From Kiritimatiellales bacterium (GTDB lineage: Bacteria; Verrucomicrobiota; Kiritimatiellia; Kiritimatiellales; Pontiellaceae): a stretch of 12,918 nt of DNA. Positions 1 to 6,850 of the stretch are shown piece after piece (within the stretch, counting starts at the first letter, position 1; each line of letters begins with the position of its first letter). The stretch lies in NCBI GenBank assembly GCA_021734595.1, contig JAIPIO010000093.1, positions 1-12,918 of the forward strand, written 5' to 3'. The notes below the pieces were generated by a model. That model was not told the origin of the DNA. It made no database searches and saw only the letters and a program-made list of their open reading frames with translations. Position numbers and translations under genes: made by a program.

Positions 1-426
1 GTCCCCGACCGCAACTGGAACTATGCCGATCCCGCAACCCGCGCGCTGAAGGCGGCCAACCTCAAGGCCATGGTAACGGCCGCCGACGGGCTCGACATGC
101 CCATCAACATCGGCACCGAAATGAATAAGGCCGGCCTGCCCTTCGTCGATGACCTCGCTGGCGAAGTGCTCGGCGAATTCAAGGACACCTTCCTGCGCGG
201 CGCGCAGATCATGGTCGGCCACACCATCGCGGCCCGATTCGCCGGACGCTCCTACGCCAAGTGCCAGTGCGATAACGACCGCAAGATCGCGCTCTTCTCA
301 TCCATCGGCGCCCTGCCGCCGCTCACCGGCGCCATCGCCGGGAAACTCCAGGCACTGGAAAACGAGACCGCGTTTGAAAAGCTCAAAGCGTGCGCCGACG
401 CCGGCAGCTGGCAGCCGCTGGGCTGA
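1..426 (+). CDS. C-terminal part of an unrecognised protein (5' end outside window)
   Basis: Reading frame 1 is open from the first base to a TGA at 424-426, so at least 141 residues of a longer protein are present. The first Met codon at 70 lies inside the coding frame, and residues before it (VPDRNWN... ALKAANLKA) read as ordinary protein, so 70 is not taken as the start. Visible stretches include MPINIGTEMNKAGLPFVDDL, a possible metal- or substrate-binding loop, and a GH motif in IMVGHT. There is no obvious membrane segment. The pattern recalls the C-terminal part of a TIM-barrel or amidohydrolase-like enzyme, but I do not recognise the family and assign no function. The esterase-like gene starts 21 bp downstream on the same strand, so the two may be cotranscribed. 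Confidence 0.8.
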   Translation, partial: VPDRNWNYADPATRALKAANLKAMVTAADGLDMPINIGTEMNKAGLPFVDDLAGEVLGEFKDTFLRGAQIMVGHTIAARFAGRSYAKCQCDNDRKIALFSSIGALPPLTGAIAGKLQALENETAFEKLKACADAGSWQPLG

Positions 427-447
427 TTTTTCAATCACAGAACCCAT

Positions 448-1389
448 ATGGACAATGTCATGATCTGTATTCAACGGTTGGTTGTATTCTGCATGGTGGC
501 GGCATTCATCCCAACAGCTTTTCAGGCGTCCGCCGCGACACCGAAGCCGGAGCGAATCGCGCTATGGCCGAGGCAAGCACCGGTCGGCGGAGGCGAAACA
601 GAGGAAGCCAATGCCTTCATCACCGTTTATCGTCCCGCGCAACCCAACGGCGCGGCGGTCGTCATCTGTCCCGGCGGTGGATACCGGAACCTGGTTAAAG
701 GGGCGGAAGGAGCCGGCATCGCCGAGTGGCTAAACCGGCATGGCATCCTGGGGGTGGTCCTCGAATACCGACTTCCCAAAGGTAACGCGTACCGCCCGCT
801 CTGCGATGCGCAACGCGCCATCCGTACGGTGCGCACCAATGCCAGGAAATGGGGATGCGATCCCGCGCGAATCGGAATCATCGGATTCTCGGCGGGGGGA
901 CATCTCGCATCGACTGCCGCGACCCACTTCGACAACGGCGAGCCCGGCACGGAAGATCCGGTCGACAGAGTCGGCAGCCGCCCGGATTTTGCGATCCTGA
1001 TCTACCCGGTAATTTCCATGGGGCCCGCGACACATGCGGGCTCCATGAAAAACCTGCTCGGTGAACACCCCGCAGAGGGAATGGCGAAGCTGTTCTCCAA
1101 CGAAAAGCAGGTTACCGATCAGACACCACCGGTTTTCCTCGCCCACGCCGCGGACGACCGCGTTGTGCCGCCCGCGCACAGCCAGATGTTCTATGATGCC
1201 TTGCGTTCCCATAAGGTGGAGGCGGAATATCTCAAACTACCCAGCGGCGGCCACGGACTGAACAGATACAGCGGACCCATGTGGGACGCGTGGCAGAACC
1301 GGTCTCTCCAGTGGCTGGTTTCGCAACAAATGATCCCGCAGAAAAGTGCACCCCGCCCAGTGAAAAAGGACCAGAGCAAAGCCCCGTGA
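448..1389 (+). CDS. Exported alpha/beta-hydrolase, esterase/xylanase-accessory (BD-FAE-like) type
   Basis: A 313-residue alpha/beta-hydrolase likely to remove acyl groups from polysaccharides or small esters outside the cytoplasm. The N-terminus has a Sec signal peptide: a hydrophobic run at about residues 11-25, then AFQASA before probable cleavage near residue 29-30. CPGGGY (74-79) is the HGGG-like oxyanion-hole strand. GFSAGGH (146-152) carries the nucleophile Ser148, ADDRVVP supplies the acid (Asp236 or 237), and SGGHG supplies His269, so the triad is complete. The arrangement matches hydrolases often annotated as 'endo-1,4-beta-xylanase B' or acetyl esterase; the true substrate cannot be read from sequence. 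No clear Shine-Dalgarno precedes ATG 448. ATG 460 is an alternative start and gives a more typical signal-peptide n-region by removing an Asp. The tail after residue 295 is basic and Pro-rich. Confidence 0.88.
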   Translation: MDNVMICIQRLVVFCMVAAFIPTAFQASAATPKPERIALWPRQAPVGGGETEEANAFITVYRPAQPNGAAVVICPGGGYRNLVKGAEGAGIAEWLNRHGILGVVLEYRLPKGNAYRPLCDAQRAIRTVRTNARKWGCDPARIGIIGFSAGGHLASTAATHFDNGEPGTEDPVDRVGSRPDFAILIYPVISMGPATHAGSMKNLLGEHPAEGMAKLFSNEKQVTDQTPPVFLAHAADDRVVPPAHSQMFYDALRSHKVEAEYLKLPSGGHGLNRYSGPMWDAWQNRSLQWLVSQQMIPQKSAPRPVKKDQSKAP

Positions 1390-1401
1390 GTTCCGCATGC
1401 C

Positions 1402-1447
1402 TTCCAGCCATTGGAAGAAACCGGACGAAAGTTTCCAATGTTTGGAA
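1402..1447. repeat. TTCCA-N5-TGGAA palindrome cluster 1 (two units)
   Basis: There are two perfect 15-bp interrupted palindromes, at 1402-1416 (centre GCCAT) and 1433-1447 (centre ATGTT). The first extends to a 6-bp arm (CTTCCA/TGGAAG). The second extends to an 8-bp arm (AGTTTCCA/TGGAAACT, 1430-1450). The start-to-start distance is 31 bp. The cluster lies 12 bp after the esterase stop codon and 47 bp before the DUF6922-like start. No T-tract follows either unit on the plus strand. Three further clusters and one solitary unit of the same family occur in the window. Confidence 0.85.
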
Positions 1448-1458
1448 ACTCCCTCCAC

Positions 1459-1487
1459 TTGCCAGACGGCGGTCTCTACGCTACCAT
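1459..1487 (+). promoter_or_regulatory. Possible sigma-70-type promoter for the nucleotidyltransferase cassette
   Basis: TTGCCA (1459-1464) resembles a -35 box and lies 17 bp before TACCAT (1482-1487); CATAAT (1485-1490) is an alternative -10 at a longer spacing. Initiation would fall close to the ATG at 1495, implying a very short or absent leader. That agrees with the lack of a Shine-Dalgarno there. This is a weak match by eye and could be chance. Confidence 0.25.
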
Positions 1488-1494
1488 AATCTGC

Positions 1495-1791
1495 ATGAAG
1501 AAAGCGGGACTCATACAGCAATTGTCCGGCCATCTTTTCTGGGATGTCTATCCGGAGGGCGTTGATCCGGAAAAGCACCGGCAGTTTATTATTCCGCGCG
1601 TCATGGACCGGGGAACCCTGGCCGATGTGGAGGCGGTGTGGAATTATTACGGAGAGGAAAAAGTCCGCGCGGCCCTGCTCAGCGCATCCTCGTTGAACAA
1701 AAAAACCATCGCATTTTTCGCCAACCAATTCAACCTGCCCCGTGAAAACTTCCGGGCATACCGCGAGTCTTCCAAAACATGGAACCAATAA
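1495..1791 (+). CDS. DUF6922-like small protein, probable antitoxin partner of AbiEii protein
   Basis: A 98-residue protein starting MKKAGLIQQL. It matches the pattern of the short DUF6922 proteins commonly encoded just upstream of AbiEii-type nucleotidyltransferases: an aromatic/acidic start (HLFWDVYPEGVDPEKH), then IIPRVMDRGTLADVEAVW, then a helical segment with YYGEEKVRAALL and a C-terminal FFANQF. By position it would be the antitoxin or partner, though it lacks a recognisable DNA-binding domain and the role is inferred. I chose ATG 1495 because an upstream in-frame TTG at 1411 lies inside a palindromic repeat and would add residues unlike the family. No Shine-Dalgarno is visible. The stop overlaps the next gene by 13 bp, so translation is probably coupled. 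Confidence 0.75.
   Translation: MKKAGLIQQLSGHLFWDVYPEGVDPEKHRQFIIPRVMDRGTLADVEAVWNYYGEEKVRAALLSASSLNKKTIAFFANQFNLPRENFRAYRESSKTWNQ
1770..1784. repeat. Solitary TTCCA-N5-TGGAA unit over the AbiEii start codon
   Basis: This is a perfect copy of the 10 fixed palindrome bases (centre AAACA). It lies inside the last codons of the DUF6922-like gene and contains the ATG (1779-1781) of the nucleotidyltransferase gene. It is the only perfect unit I found by eye outside intergenic DNA. It could be a regulatory site, an RNA hairpin hiding the start codon, or coincidence. Confidence 0.6.
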
Positions 1792-2399
1792 ACCTGCATA
1801 CCGATGCCGCCGCCCCCGCCCTGCTTCAGCTTCTTCAGGAGTTGATGCAGGAAGATCGGTTGGACACGTTTTATCTGGTTGGCGGAACGGCGTTGGCACT
1901 CCGGTTCGGCCACCGGGAATCCATCGATATCGACCTTTTCACCGACGTTGCCTTTAACGAAGCAACCATCGCCGACCTGTTGAAGGCTGAATATGGAATG
2001 ACGGAGGTGGAGATTGCTGAAAACACCGTGCGCGGAATTAGTAATGGAATCAAGATTGATGTCATCGCCCATCGCTACCCGTTGCTCGAAGCGGTTGAGG
2101 AGCACGGCGGAATCCGCATGCTGTCTTTGGCGGATCTGGCCGCCATGAAGCTCAACGCCATTGCAAACCGGGGAAGCAAAAAGGATTTCTGGGACTACGC
2201 CGAATTGCTCAATGTTTTTTCCCGCGATGAAATGTTCTCGTTCTGCGGCCGGAAGTACGAAAACGATAGCATATGGAATGTTGAAAAGTCGCTCTGCTAT
2301 TTTGACGATGCCGAAGAAGACCCGGATCCGCGGGACTTGCGTGGACGAACATGGGAAGAGATCAAGGGCATCGTGAAAAAAGACACCCGCCTGAGTTGA
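1779..2399 (+). CDS. AbiEii/AbiGii-family nucleotidyltransferase, probable toxin
   Basis: A 206-residue member of the nucleotidyltransferase superfamily, AbiEii type. Members transfer nucleotides to RNA or protein targets; several act as the toxin of type IV or MNT-like toxin-antitoxin systems and in abortive phage infection. Residues 32-40 (YLVGGTALA) carry the GG[ST] signature. SIDIDLF holds the metal-binding Asp50 and Asp52, and KIDVI supplies a likely third acid, Asp94. The family's downstream K...KKDFWD block is present (Lys124, residues 134-139). All expected catalytic residues are intact, so the protein is probably active. The start overlaps the upstream gene by 13 bp, which favours coupled translation and a bicistronic cassette. 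Base composition looks slightly more AT-rich than the neighbours. The target and any anti-phage activity are unknown. Confidence 0.88.
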   Translation: MEPINLHTDAAAPALLQLLQELMQEDRLDTFYLVGGTALALRFGHRESIDIDLFTDVAFNEATIADLLKAEYGMTEVEIAENTVRGISNGIKIDVIAHRYPLLEAVEEHGGIRMLSLADLAAMKLNAIANRGSKKDFWDYAELLNVFSRDEMFSFCGRKYENDSIWNVEKSLCYFDDAEEDPDPRDLRGRTWEEIKGIVKKDTRLS

Positions 2400-2417
2400 C
2401 CTTTGCTCCATCAACAA

Positions 2418-2485
2418 TTCCAATCATCGGAAATCGGTTTACAACCATTGGAATGGTTCGGCTGGCGGATTTCCAATGTCTGGAA
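2418..2485. repeat. TTCCA-N5-TGGAA palindrome cluster 2 (three units, convergent gap)
   Basis: Units lie at 2418-2432 (one arm mismatch, TTCCA...CGGAA), 2439-2453 (one mismatch, TTACA...TGGAA) and 2471-2485 (perfect, centre ATGTC). Start-to-start distances are 21 and 32 bp. The cluster fills nearly all of the 89-bp gap between two converging genes: it begins 18 bp after the AbiEii stop and ends 3 bp from the sulfatase stop. Neither strand shows a T-tract after a unit, so a simple intrinsic terminator is not evident here. Confidence 0.85.
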
Positions 2486-2488
2486 AAT

Positions 2489-5359
2489 CTACAGTTGCTC
2501 GGTGATGAGGATGAAGAACAGTTGCTGGTCGGTGTTGAGTTCCGGGGGCAGTCCGAGATCGCGGACAACATGGTCGGTGCCGTCTGGCATCACCGAGTTG
2601 ACGACGGGTAATAGTTCCGCCCAACCGGACATGGGTGTGAAAAGGCTGTCGCTGTACAGGATACGGTATTGTACTCCGGCCACCGCGAAGTCCTTGAGCT
2701 GGCGCTGCAGTAGCTGGATATCCTCCGCCCCGCCGGTCTGGATCATCATGGCGCGCGCCTTTGGATTGTCCGCCGTGGCGGGGTCGGTTCCCCATGCCCA
2801 CTCGGCCCAGTTGTTCACGCCGTCGCCGTCGGGGTCGGCGTCCTGATCGGTATCCGAACCGGAAAGTCCTTTTCTGAGTGCATAAGTGGCGGTCTGGGCA
2901 CTACCCAACGGCAGCGGGCGGATAATCAGATTGTCCATTTCAACAAAACCGGTTCCGCGGGCGCTCAGTCCGATATAGTTGGTGTTGGAATGCTCCCAAC
3001 TGAATGAGTTGGTGATCACGGCGGAACCGTCGAAATATACGGTAACGCCCACCTGATCCCTGGCGGAAAACCCGTCGGCCAGTTCGAACGCGGCCAGCAA
3101 CGTGCCGTTGGAAGCGCCCACATTCACGGTGTCGACCAGCTCGCCGTGCGTCCACAGTTTCACGTTGCCCTGCAGGTCGAGGTCCACGAAACAGTCTGCC
3201 GTTCCGTTGGTTAGATCCACCCGACCGCGAAAGGAACCGGCCTTGGAAATGTCCTGACCTCCAGATGCTTCTTCCTGCGTCAGGCCGACGCCGAATCCAC
3301 CATAGCGGTCTATGAGCTGGGAGTTTGTCGTGTTGATTTCCAAGATGGTCAGTTCCACGCTGAAACCCCCGGCATTGGTGAGGGCCGGGTCGGCAAAGTT
3401 GATCATCAGCCCGTTTTCGGATGCGCCGTTTCCGACCGCCATCCGCACCCGGTTATTGGTGATGATGGTGCGGCTTGCATTGAATCCCTCGTAGTAAATG
3501 GAGTTGAGCGGCTCGTTGTTCAGCCCAGCCAATTTGCCGGAGATTCCGCCGTGTTCGGCATCAAGGTTGTCTTTATCCGCCCGGCTGAACGTATCGTAGA
3601 ACAACTCCGTGCCCAGCGGCATGGCGAAGGAGGAGGCATCCACCGTGACGGCACCGAGATACCGGTTGGTATTCAATCCTGTCTGGCTGTCCACCCAGTT
3701 GTTGAACGCAGTGACCATCTCCGACAGCAGTTCCGTATTGTAGAAGGCGACGTTGTTCATTTCGACCGGATCGGTCTCCATGTTGTAAAGCTCCAGCGTA
3801 TGGGCCGGCAGATCGGTGCTTCCAAATGAAAATTTCTTCGCGACCAGCTTCCATTTTCCGCGGAACATCGCGCGGTTGTTTTCGTGTTCGACAAACAGAT
3901 CGCGGCCGGACAGCGCGTTGCCCTCCAGTACGGGCAGCAGGCTGGTTCCCTGCAGCGGCTCGACGGCATGGCCTTCAAAGTTGGTTGGATATTCAGCACC
4001 GGTGACATCGACAATGGTAGCCATGATGTCGGTCACATGCCCGCGCTCATCGGTCCATTGTCCTGCCAACCCGTCGGCCAGCCCGTCCGGCCAGTGAACG
4101 ATCAACGGCGTACGGCAGCCGCCCTCGTGGGTGTGGTGCTTGAAAAAGCGCAGCGGTGTATTGTTTACATTGGCCCAGCTGCCGCCCAAATGAAGCAGCG
4201 GCTCCCCGTCCTGACCCATTTCAGCCAACCGGTCGCCGGTCAGCGGAAAATCGTTGGTGTACACACTTCCGTCATCGGTTTTCCCGTAAATGCCGCCTTC
4301 ATAGTTTCCTCCGTTGTCGGCGAAAAAGAAGATCAGCGTATTGTCCAGTTCACCCTCGGTTTCAAGGCGACTGACGACACGGGCCAGGTTTGCATCCACC
4401 TGATGCACCATCGCCGAATAGGTGGCCATGCGCCGGGCGAGGTCGTTCTGCTGAGCCGTCGTGAGCGAATCCCAAACCGGCAGGTTCGGCCCGCCGTTCG
4501 GCTGGTATCCTCTGGGAGAAAGCCGGTACTCCGGTCCGATCACGCCGTTCGCAAGCTGGCGCTCGTAGCGGCGCTGCCGGGTCACGTCCCAGCCCTCTTC
4601 GTAGCGGTAATAGTCCACATCGTTCGTGGCGGCCGGATCCTGCCCGATGTCGGTGTAGAGATTGATCACATCCTTCGGGGCCTGCAGCCGGAAGTGGGGC
4701 GCGTTGTAGGCGAGATAGGCAAAGAACGGCGCATCGTCGCCCTTGCTGTAGTGGTGGTCGAGATACTTCATCAAATAATCGGTGACCGAATTGACTTTAT
4801 AATAGGGCATGGTGGCATCCGCATCGCTCCCATCGTAGACGATGGGCGAAATCTCACCGTTGGATGACACAAAGTTTAGCAGGTTCGTATCCCAGTACGA
4901 TCCACCGGAACCGGCGGCCAGCGCCCCATGGCCATAGGCCTGCTGGAATCCGCGGCTCGTCGGCGACTTCGCCACGGTATTGCCCAGATGCCATTTCCCG
5001 GTGAAGTAGGTGCGGTAGCCAATGGTTCCGAGCAGCTCAGGGATCGTCACATTGTTGTCCGTCCGCATCGCCGGCAGGCTGGCATTGGGATCCACGCTGG
5101 CGGTCTGCATGTGCAACCCGGTCATCAGCGCATTGCGGGTCGGCGAACAGCGCGCTTCGTTGTGGAAATGACGGAAACGTAGGCCGGTCGCAGCCAGCGT
5201 GTCCAGTGTGGGTGTATGGATCTCGCCGCCGTAGGATGCAATATCCGCCCACCCCATGTCATCCACCAGCACAACCAGTATGTTCGGCCGCGTCGGCACA
5301 GCCGAACAAACAGCCGCATGAAACATGAACAATAACACAACAAGCAGGCACTGGCGCAT
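2489..5359 (-). CDS. Secreted formylglycine-dependent sulfatase with LamG-like and calcium-binding tail
   Basis: A 956-residue exported type I (S1 family) sulfatase that would hydrolyse sulfate esters, most likely on polysaccharides. A Sec signal peptide covers about residues 1-20. The sulfatase domain runs from about 25 to 560. Metal ligands Asp33/Asp34 (VDDMGW) are present, and Cys71 in CSPTR is the residue converted to formylglycine. Lys122/His124 (TGKWHLG), His222, Asp348/Asn349 (FADNGG) and Lys407 complete the active site. Residues about 585-815 form a LamG/concanavalin-like beta-rich domain beginning LFYDTFSRADKDNLD. Residues 836-860 contain a DxDxDGDGxxNxxE calcium-binding segment of dockerin or thrombospondin-3 type, before a 95-residue C-terminal domain. 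The tail probably binds glycan or anchors the enzyme. AAAGGGG at 5364-5370 precedes ATG by 4 nt. No maturase (FGE or anSME) is in the window. The exact substrate is unknown. Confidence 0.95.
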   Translation of the reverse strand: MRQCLLVVLLFMFHAAVCSAVPTRPNILVVLVDDMGWADIASYGGEIHTPTLDTLAATGLRFRHFHNEARCSPTRNALMTGLHMQTASVDPNASLPAMRTDNNVTIPELLGTIGYRTYFTGKWHLGNTVAKSPTSRGFQQAYGHGALAAGSGGSYWDTNLLNFVSSNGEISPIVYDGSDADATMPYYKVNSVTDYLMKYLDHHYSKGDDAPFFAYLAYNAPHFRLQAPKDVINLYTDIGQDPAATNDVDYYRYEEGWDVTRQRRYERQLANGVIGPEYRLSPRGYQPNGGPNLPVWDSLTTAQQNDLARRMATYSAMVHQVDANLARVVSRLETEGELDNTLIFFFADNGGNYEGGIYGKTDDGSVYTNDFPLTGDRLAEMGQDGEPLLHLGGSWANVNNTPLRFFKHHTHEGGCRTPLIVHWPDGLADGLAGQWTDERGHVTDIMATIVDVTGAEYPTNFEGHAVEPLQGTSLLPVLEGNALSGRDLFVEHENNRAMFRGKWKLVAKKFSFGSTDLPAHTLELYNMETDPVEMNNVAFYNTELLSEMVTAFNNWVDSQTGLNTNRYLGAVTVDASSFAMPLGTELFYDTFSRADKDNLDAEHGGISGKLAGLNNEPLNSIYYEGFNASRTIITNNRVRMAVGNGASENGLMINFADPALTNAGGFSVELTILEINTTNSQLIDRYGGFGVGLTQEEASGGQDISKAGSFRGRVDLTNGTADCFVDLDLQGNVKLWTHGELVDTVNVGASNGTLLAAFELADGFSARDQVGVTVYFDGSAVITNSFSWEHSNTNYIGLSARGTGFVEMDNLIIRPLPLGSAQTATYALRKGLSGSDTDQDADPDGDGVNNWAEWAWGTDPATADNPKARAMMIQTGGAEDIQLLQRQLKDFAVAGVQYRILYSDSLFTPMSGWAELLPVVNSVMPDGTDHVVRDLGLPPELNTDQQLFFILITEQL

Positions 5360-5370
5360 AAAACCCCTTT
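5360..5370 (-). promoter_or_regulatory. Ribosome binding site of the sulfatase gene
   Basis: On the minus strand AAAGGGG (5364-5370) lies four nucleotides before ATG 5359. It supports that start and separate translation initiation from the upstream UDP-glucose dehydrogenase gene. The rest of the leader, to the palindrome cluster ending at 5428, holds no other pattern I can support. Confidence 0.6.
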
Positions 5371-5427
5371 CACAAACGAGTTGTCACAATCGATAAAGCA
5401 ATGGAATCTGTCAAGCGGATACACCAT

Positions 5428-5463
5428 TTCCCATCTCCGGAAGAGGTGTTCCAGACCTTGGAA
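5428..5463. repeat. TTCCA-N5-TGGAA palindrome cluster 3 (two units)
   Basis: Units lie at 5428-5442 (degenerate, TTCCC...CGGAA, two mismatches) and 5449-5463 (perfect, centre GACCT), 21 bp apart start to start. The perfect unit ends one base from the stop codon of the minus-strand UDP-glucose dehydrogenase gene, so the cluster is its immediate 3' flank. It is also about 70 bp upstream of the sulfatase start. A role at the sulfatase promoter therefore cannot be excluded. Confidence 0.75.
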
Positions 5464-5464
5464 A

Positions 5465-6835
5465 CTATTTGAGGTGCGAGCGGAGTTCCTTGCCGATGGA
5501 ATAGACCTCGAAGCCGATGTCGAAAAGCTTTTTGTGGTCGAGGAGGTTGCGGCCGTCAAAGATGAAGGCGGGCTTGTCCATGGAGGCATAGATTTTTTCG
5601 TAATCGAGTTCCTTGTATTCGGGCCACTCGGTGAGCAGCGCGATGGCATGGGCGCCTTCGGCGGCCTTGTAGGGGTCCTCCTCGAACTCAATTTCACCGA
5701 GCAGCTCGGGAAGCTCCAACTTGGCATTGTCAATGGCCTGCGGATCGGTCACCACCAGCTTGGCGCGCTCGGCGGCCAGCGCACGGCAGACGCGGATGGC
5801 GGGACTTTCGCGGGTGTCGCCGGTGTTGGCCTTGAAGGCGAAACCGAAAATGGCAATGCGCTTGCCGGAGATGGTATTGAACATTTCCTTCAGCATCTTC
5901 TTTACGAAGCGCGCTTCCTGGTAGTCGTTCAGCAGAACCACCTGCCGCCAGTAGTCGGCGGCCTCCTGTAGACCGTAGGTTTCGCAGATATAGACGAGGT
6001 TAAGGATGTCTTTCTTAAAACAGGAGCCGCCGAAACCAATGCTGGCGCGCAGGAACTTTGATCCGATCCGGCGGTCTTTTCCGATGGCGTTGGCGACTTC
6101 GGTCACATCGGCCTCGGTGGCCTCGCACAGGGCGGAGATGGCGTTGATGGAACTGACGCGCTGGGCAAGAAAGGCGTTGGCGGTCAGCTTGGAAAGCTCG
6201 CTGGACCAGACGTTGGTGGTCAGGATTTTTTCGCGCGGCAACCAGGTGGCATAGATATCGACCAGCTTCCGGACGGCGGCCTGGCCGCTCGGGGTGTCGT
6301 GCCCGCCGATCAAAACGCGGTCGGGATCTTCCAAATCCGCTATGGCGGTACCTTCCGCCAGGAACTCGGGGTTGGAGAGCACTTCAAAATGGACCGGGTT
6401 GTCGCCGCTGTGCAGCACCCGTTCCATCGCTTCCGCCGTGCGTACAGGCAGCGTGCTTTTTTCGACGATGATTTTGTTAGTTGTGGAAATGGCGCGGATG
6501 CGGCGGGCGCAGAGTTCCCAGTACTGGAGGTCGGCGGCACAGCCGGCCCCTTCGCCAAAGGTCTTGGTCGGCGTATTCACGCTGACGAAAATGATGTCGG
6601 CTTCTTCAATCGCCCGATCGACCTCGGTGGAAAAGAAGAGATTGCGCCCGAGCGCCTCTTTCACCACCTCGGCGAGGCCGGGTTCGTAAATGGGCAGGTG
6701 GTCCGACAGCCATGCGGCAATCCTTTGTTCATTGATATCGACCACTGTGACCTGGATCTCCGGACACTTTTTCGCGATCATGGCCATGGTCGGCCCGCCA
6801 ACATAGCCGGCTCCAATACAGCAGATTTTGGTCAT
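5465..6835 (-). CDS. ugd: UDP-glucose 6-dehydrogenase, eukaryote-like subtype
   Basis: A 456-residue cytoplasmic enzyme that oxidises UDP-glucose to UDP-glucuronate with two NAD+, supplying uronic acid for polysaccharides. The Rossmann motif is GAGYVG (8-13). The central part has VNTPTKTFG (86-94), EKSTLPVRTAE and NPEFLAEGTA with Glu161. GFGGSCFKKD contains the catalytic Cys272, and the C-terminal NAD domain has FGFAFKANTGDTRESPA. The blocks GGPTMAMIAKKCP, LPIYEPGL and NLFFSTEVDRAIEEADIIFV resemble animal UGDH more than the short enterobacterial Ugd, although at 456 residues it is shorter than the human enzyme (494). GGGGGA at 6841-6846 lies five nucleotides before the ATG. The 15-nt gap to the DUF4404-like gene suggests an operon. 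Confidence 0.96.
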   Translation of the reverse strand: MTKICCIGAGYVGGPTMAMIAKKCPEIQVTVVDINEQRIAAWLSDHLPIYEPGLAEVVKEALGRNLFFSTEVDRAIEEADIIFVSVNTPTKTFGEGAGCAADLQYWELCARRIRAISTTNKIIVEKSTLPVRTAEAMERVLHSGDNPVHFEVLSNPEFLAEGTAIADLEDPDRVLIGGHDTPSGQAAVRKLVDIYATWLPREKILTTNVWSSELSKLTANAFLAQRVSSINAISALCEATEADVTEVANAIGKDRRIGSKFLRASIGFGGSCFKKDILNLVYICETYGLQEAADYWRQVVLLNDYQEARFVKKMLKEMFNTISGKRIAIFGFAFKANTGDTRESPAIRVCRALAAERAKLVVTDPQAIDNAKLELPELLGEIEFEEDPYKAAEGAHAIALLTEWPEYKELDYEKIYASMDKPAFIFDGRNLLDHKKLFDIGFEVYSIGKELRSHLK

Positions 6836-6846
6836 GCTTTTCCCCC
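6836..6846 (-). promoter_or_regulatory. Ribosome binding site of the UDP-glucose dehydrogenase gene
   Basis: GGGGGA on the minus strand (6841-6846), with a five-nucleotide spacer before ATG 6835. It lies wholly in the 15-nt gap after the DUF4404-like stop codon, as expected for an internal operon gene. Confidence 0.55.
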
Positions 6847-6850
6847 GCGA

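Noticed and set aside
1402..1447. CRISPR array or tandem repeat array
   Set aside because: The palindromes are only 15 bp with variable centres and 5-17 bp spacers. There is no constant repeat of CRISPR length and no cas gene nearby.
1237..2423. Two minus-strand frames (220 and 258 codons) across the esterase end and the AbiEii cassette
   Set aside because: They run through palindrome clusters and opposite genes with clear motifs, and show no plausible domain.
3884..4867. Plus-strand open frame of 327 codons opposite the sulfatase
   Set aside because: It is antisense to a gene whose domains and catalytic residues are all intact. The translation shows no domain or composition typical of a real protein, and long antisense frames are common in GC-rich genes.
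5392..5406. Possible extra degenerate unit in the sulfatase leader (ends TGGAA)
   Set aside because: The left arm does not match TTCCA at all; a single TGGAA half is expected by chance.
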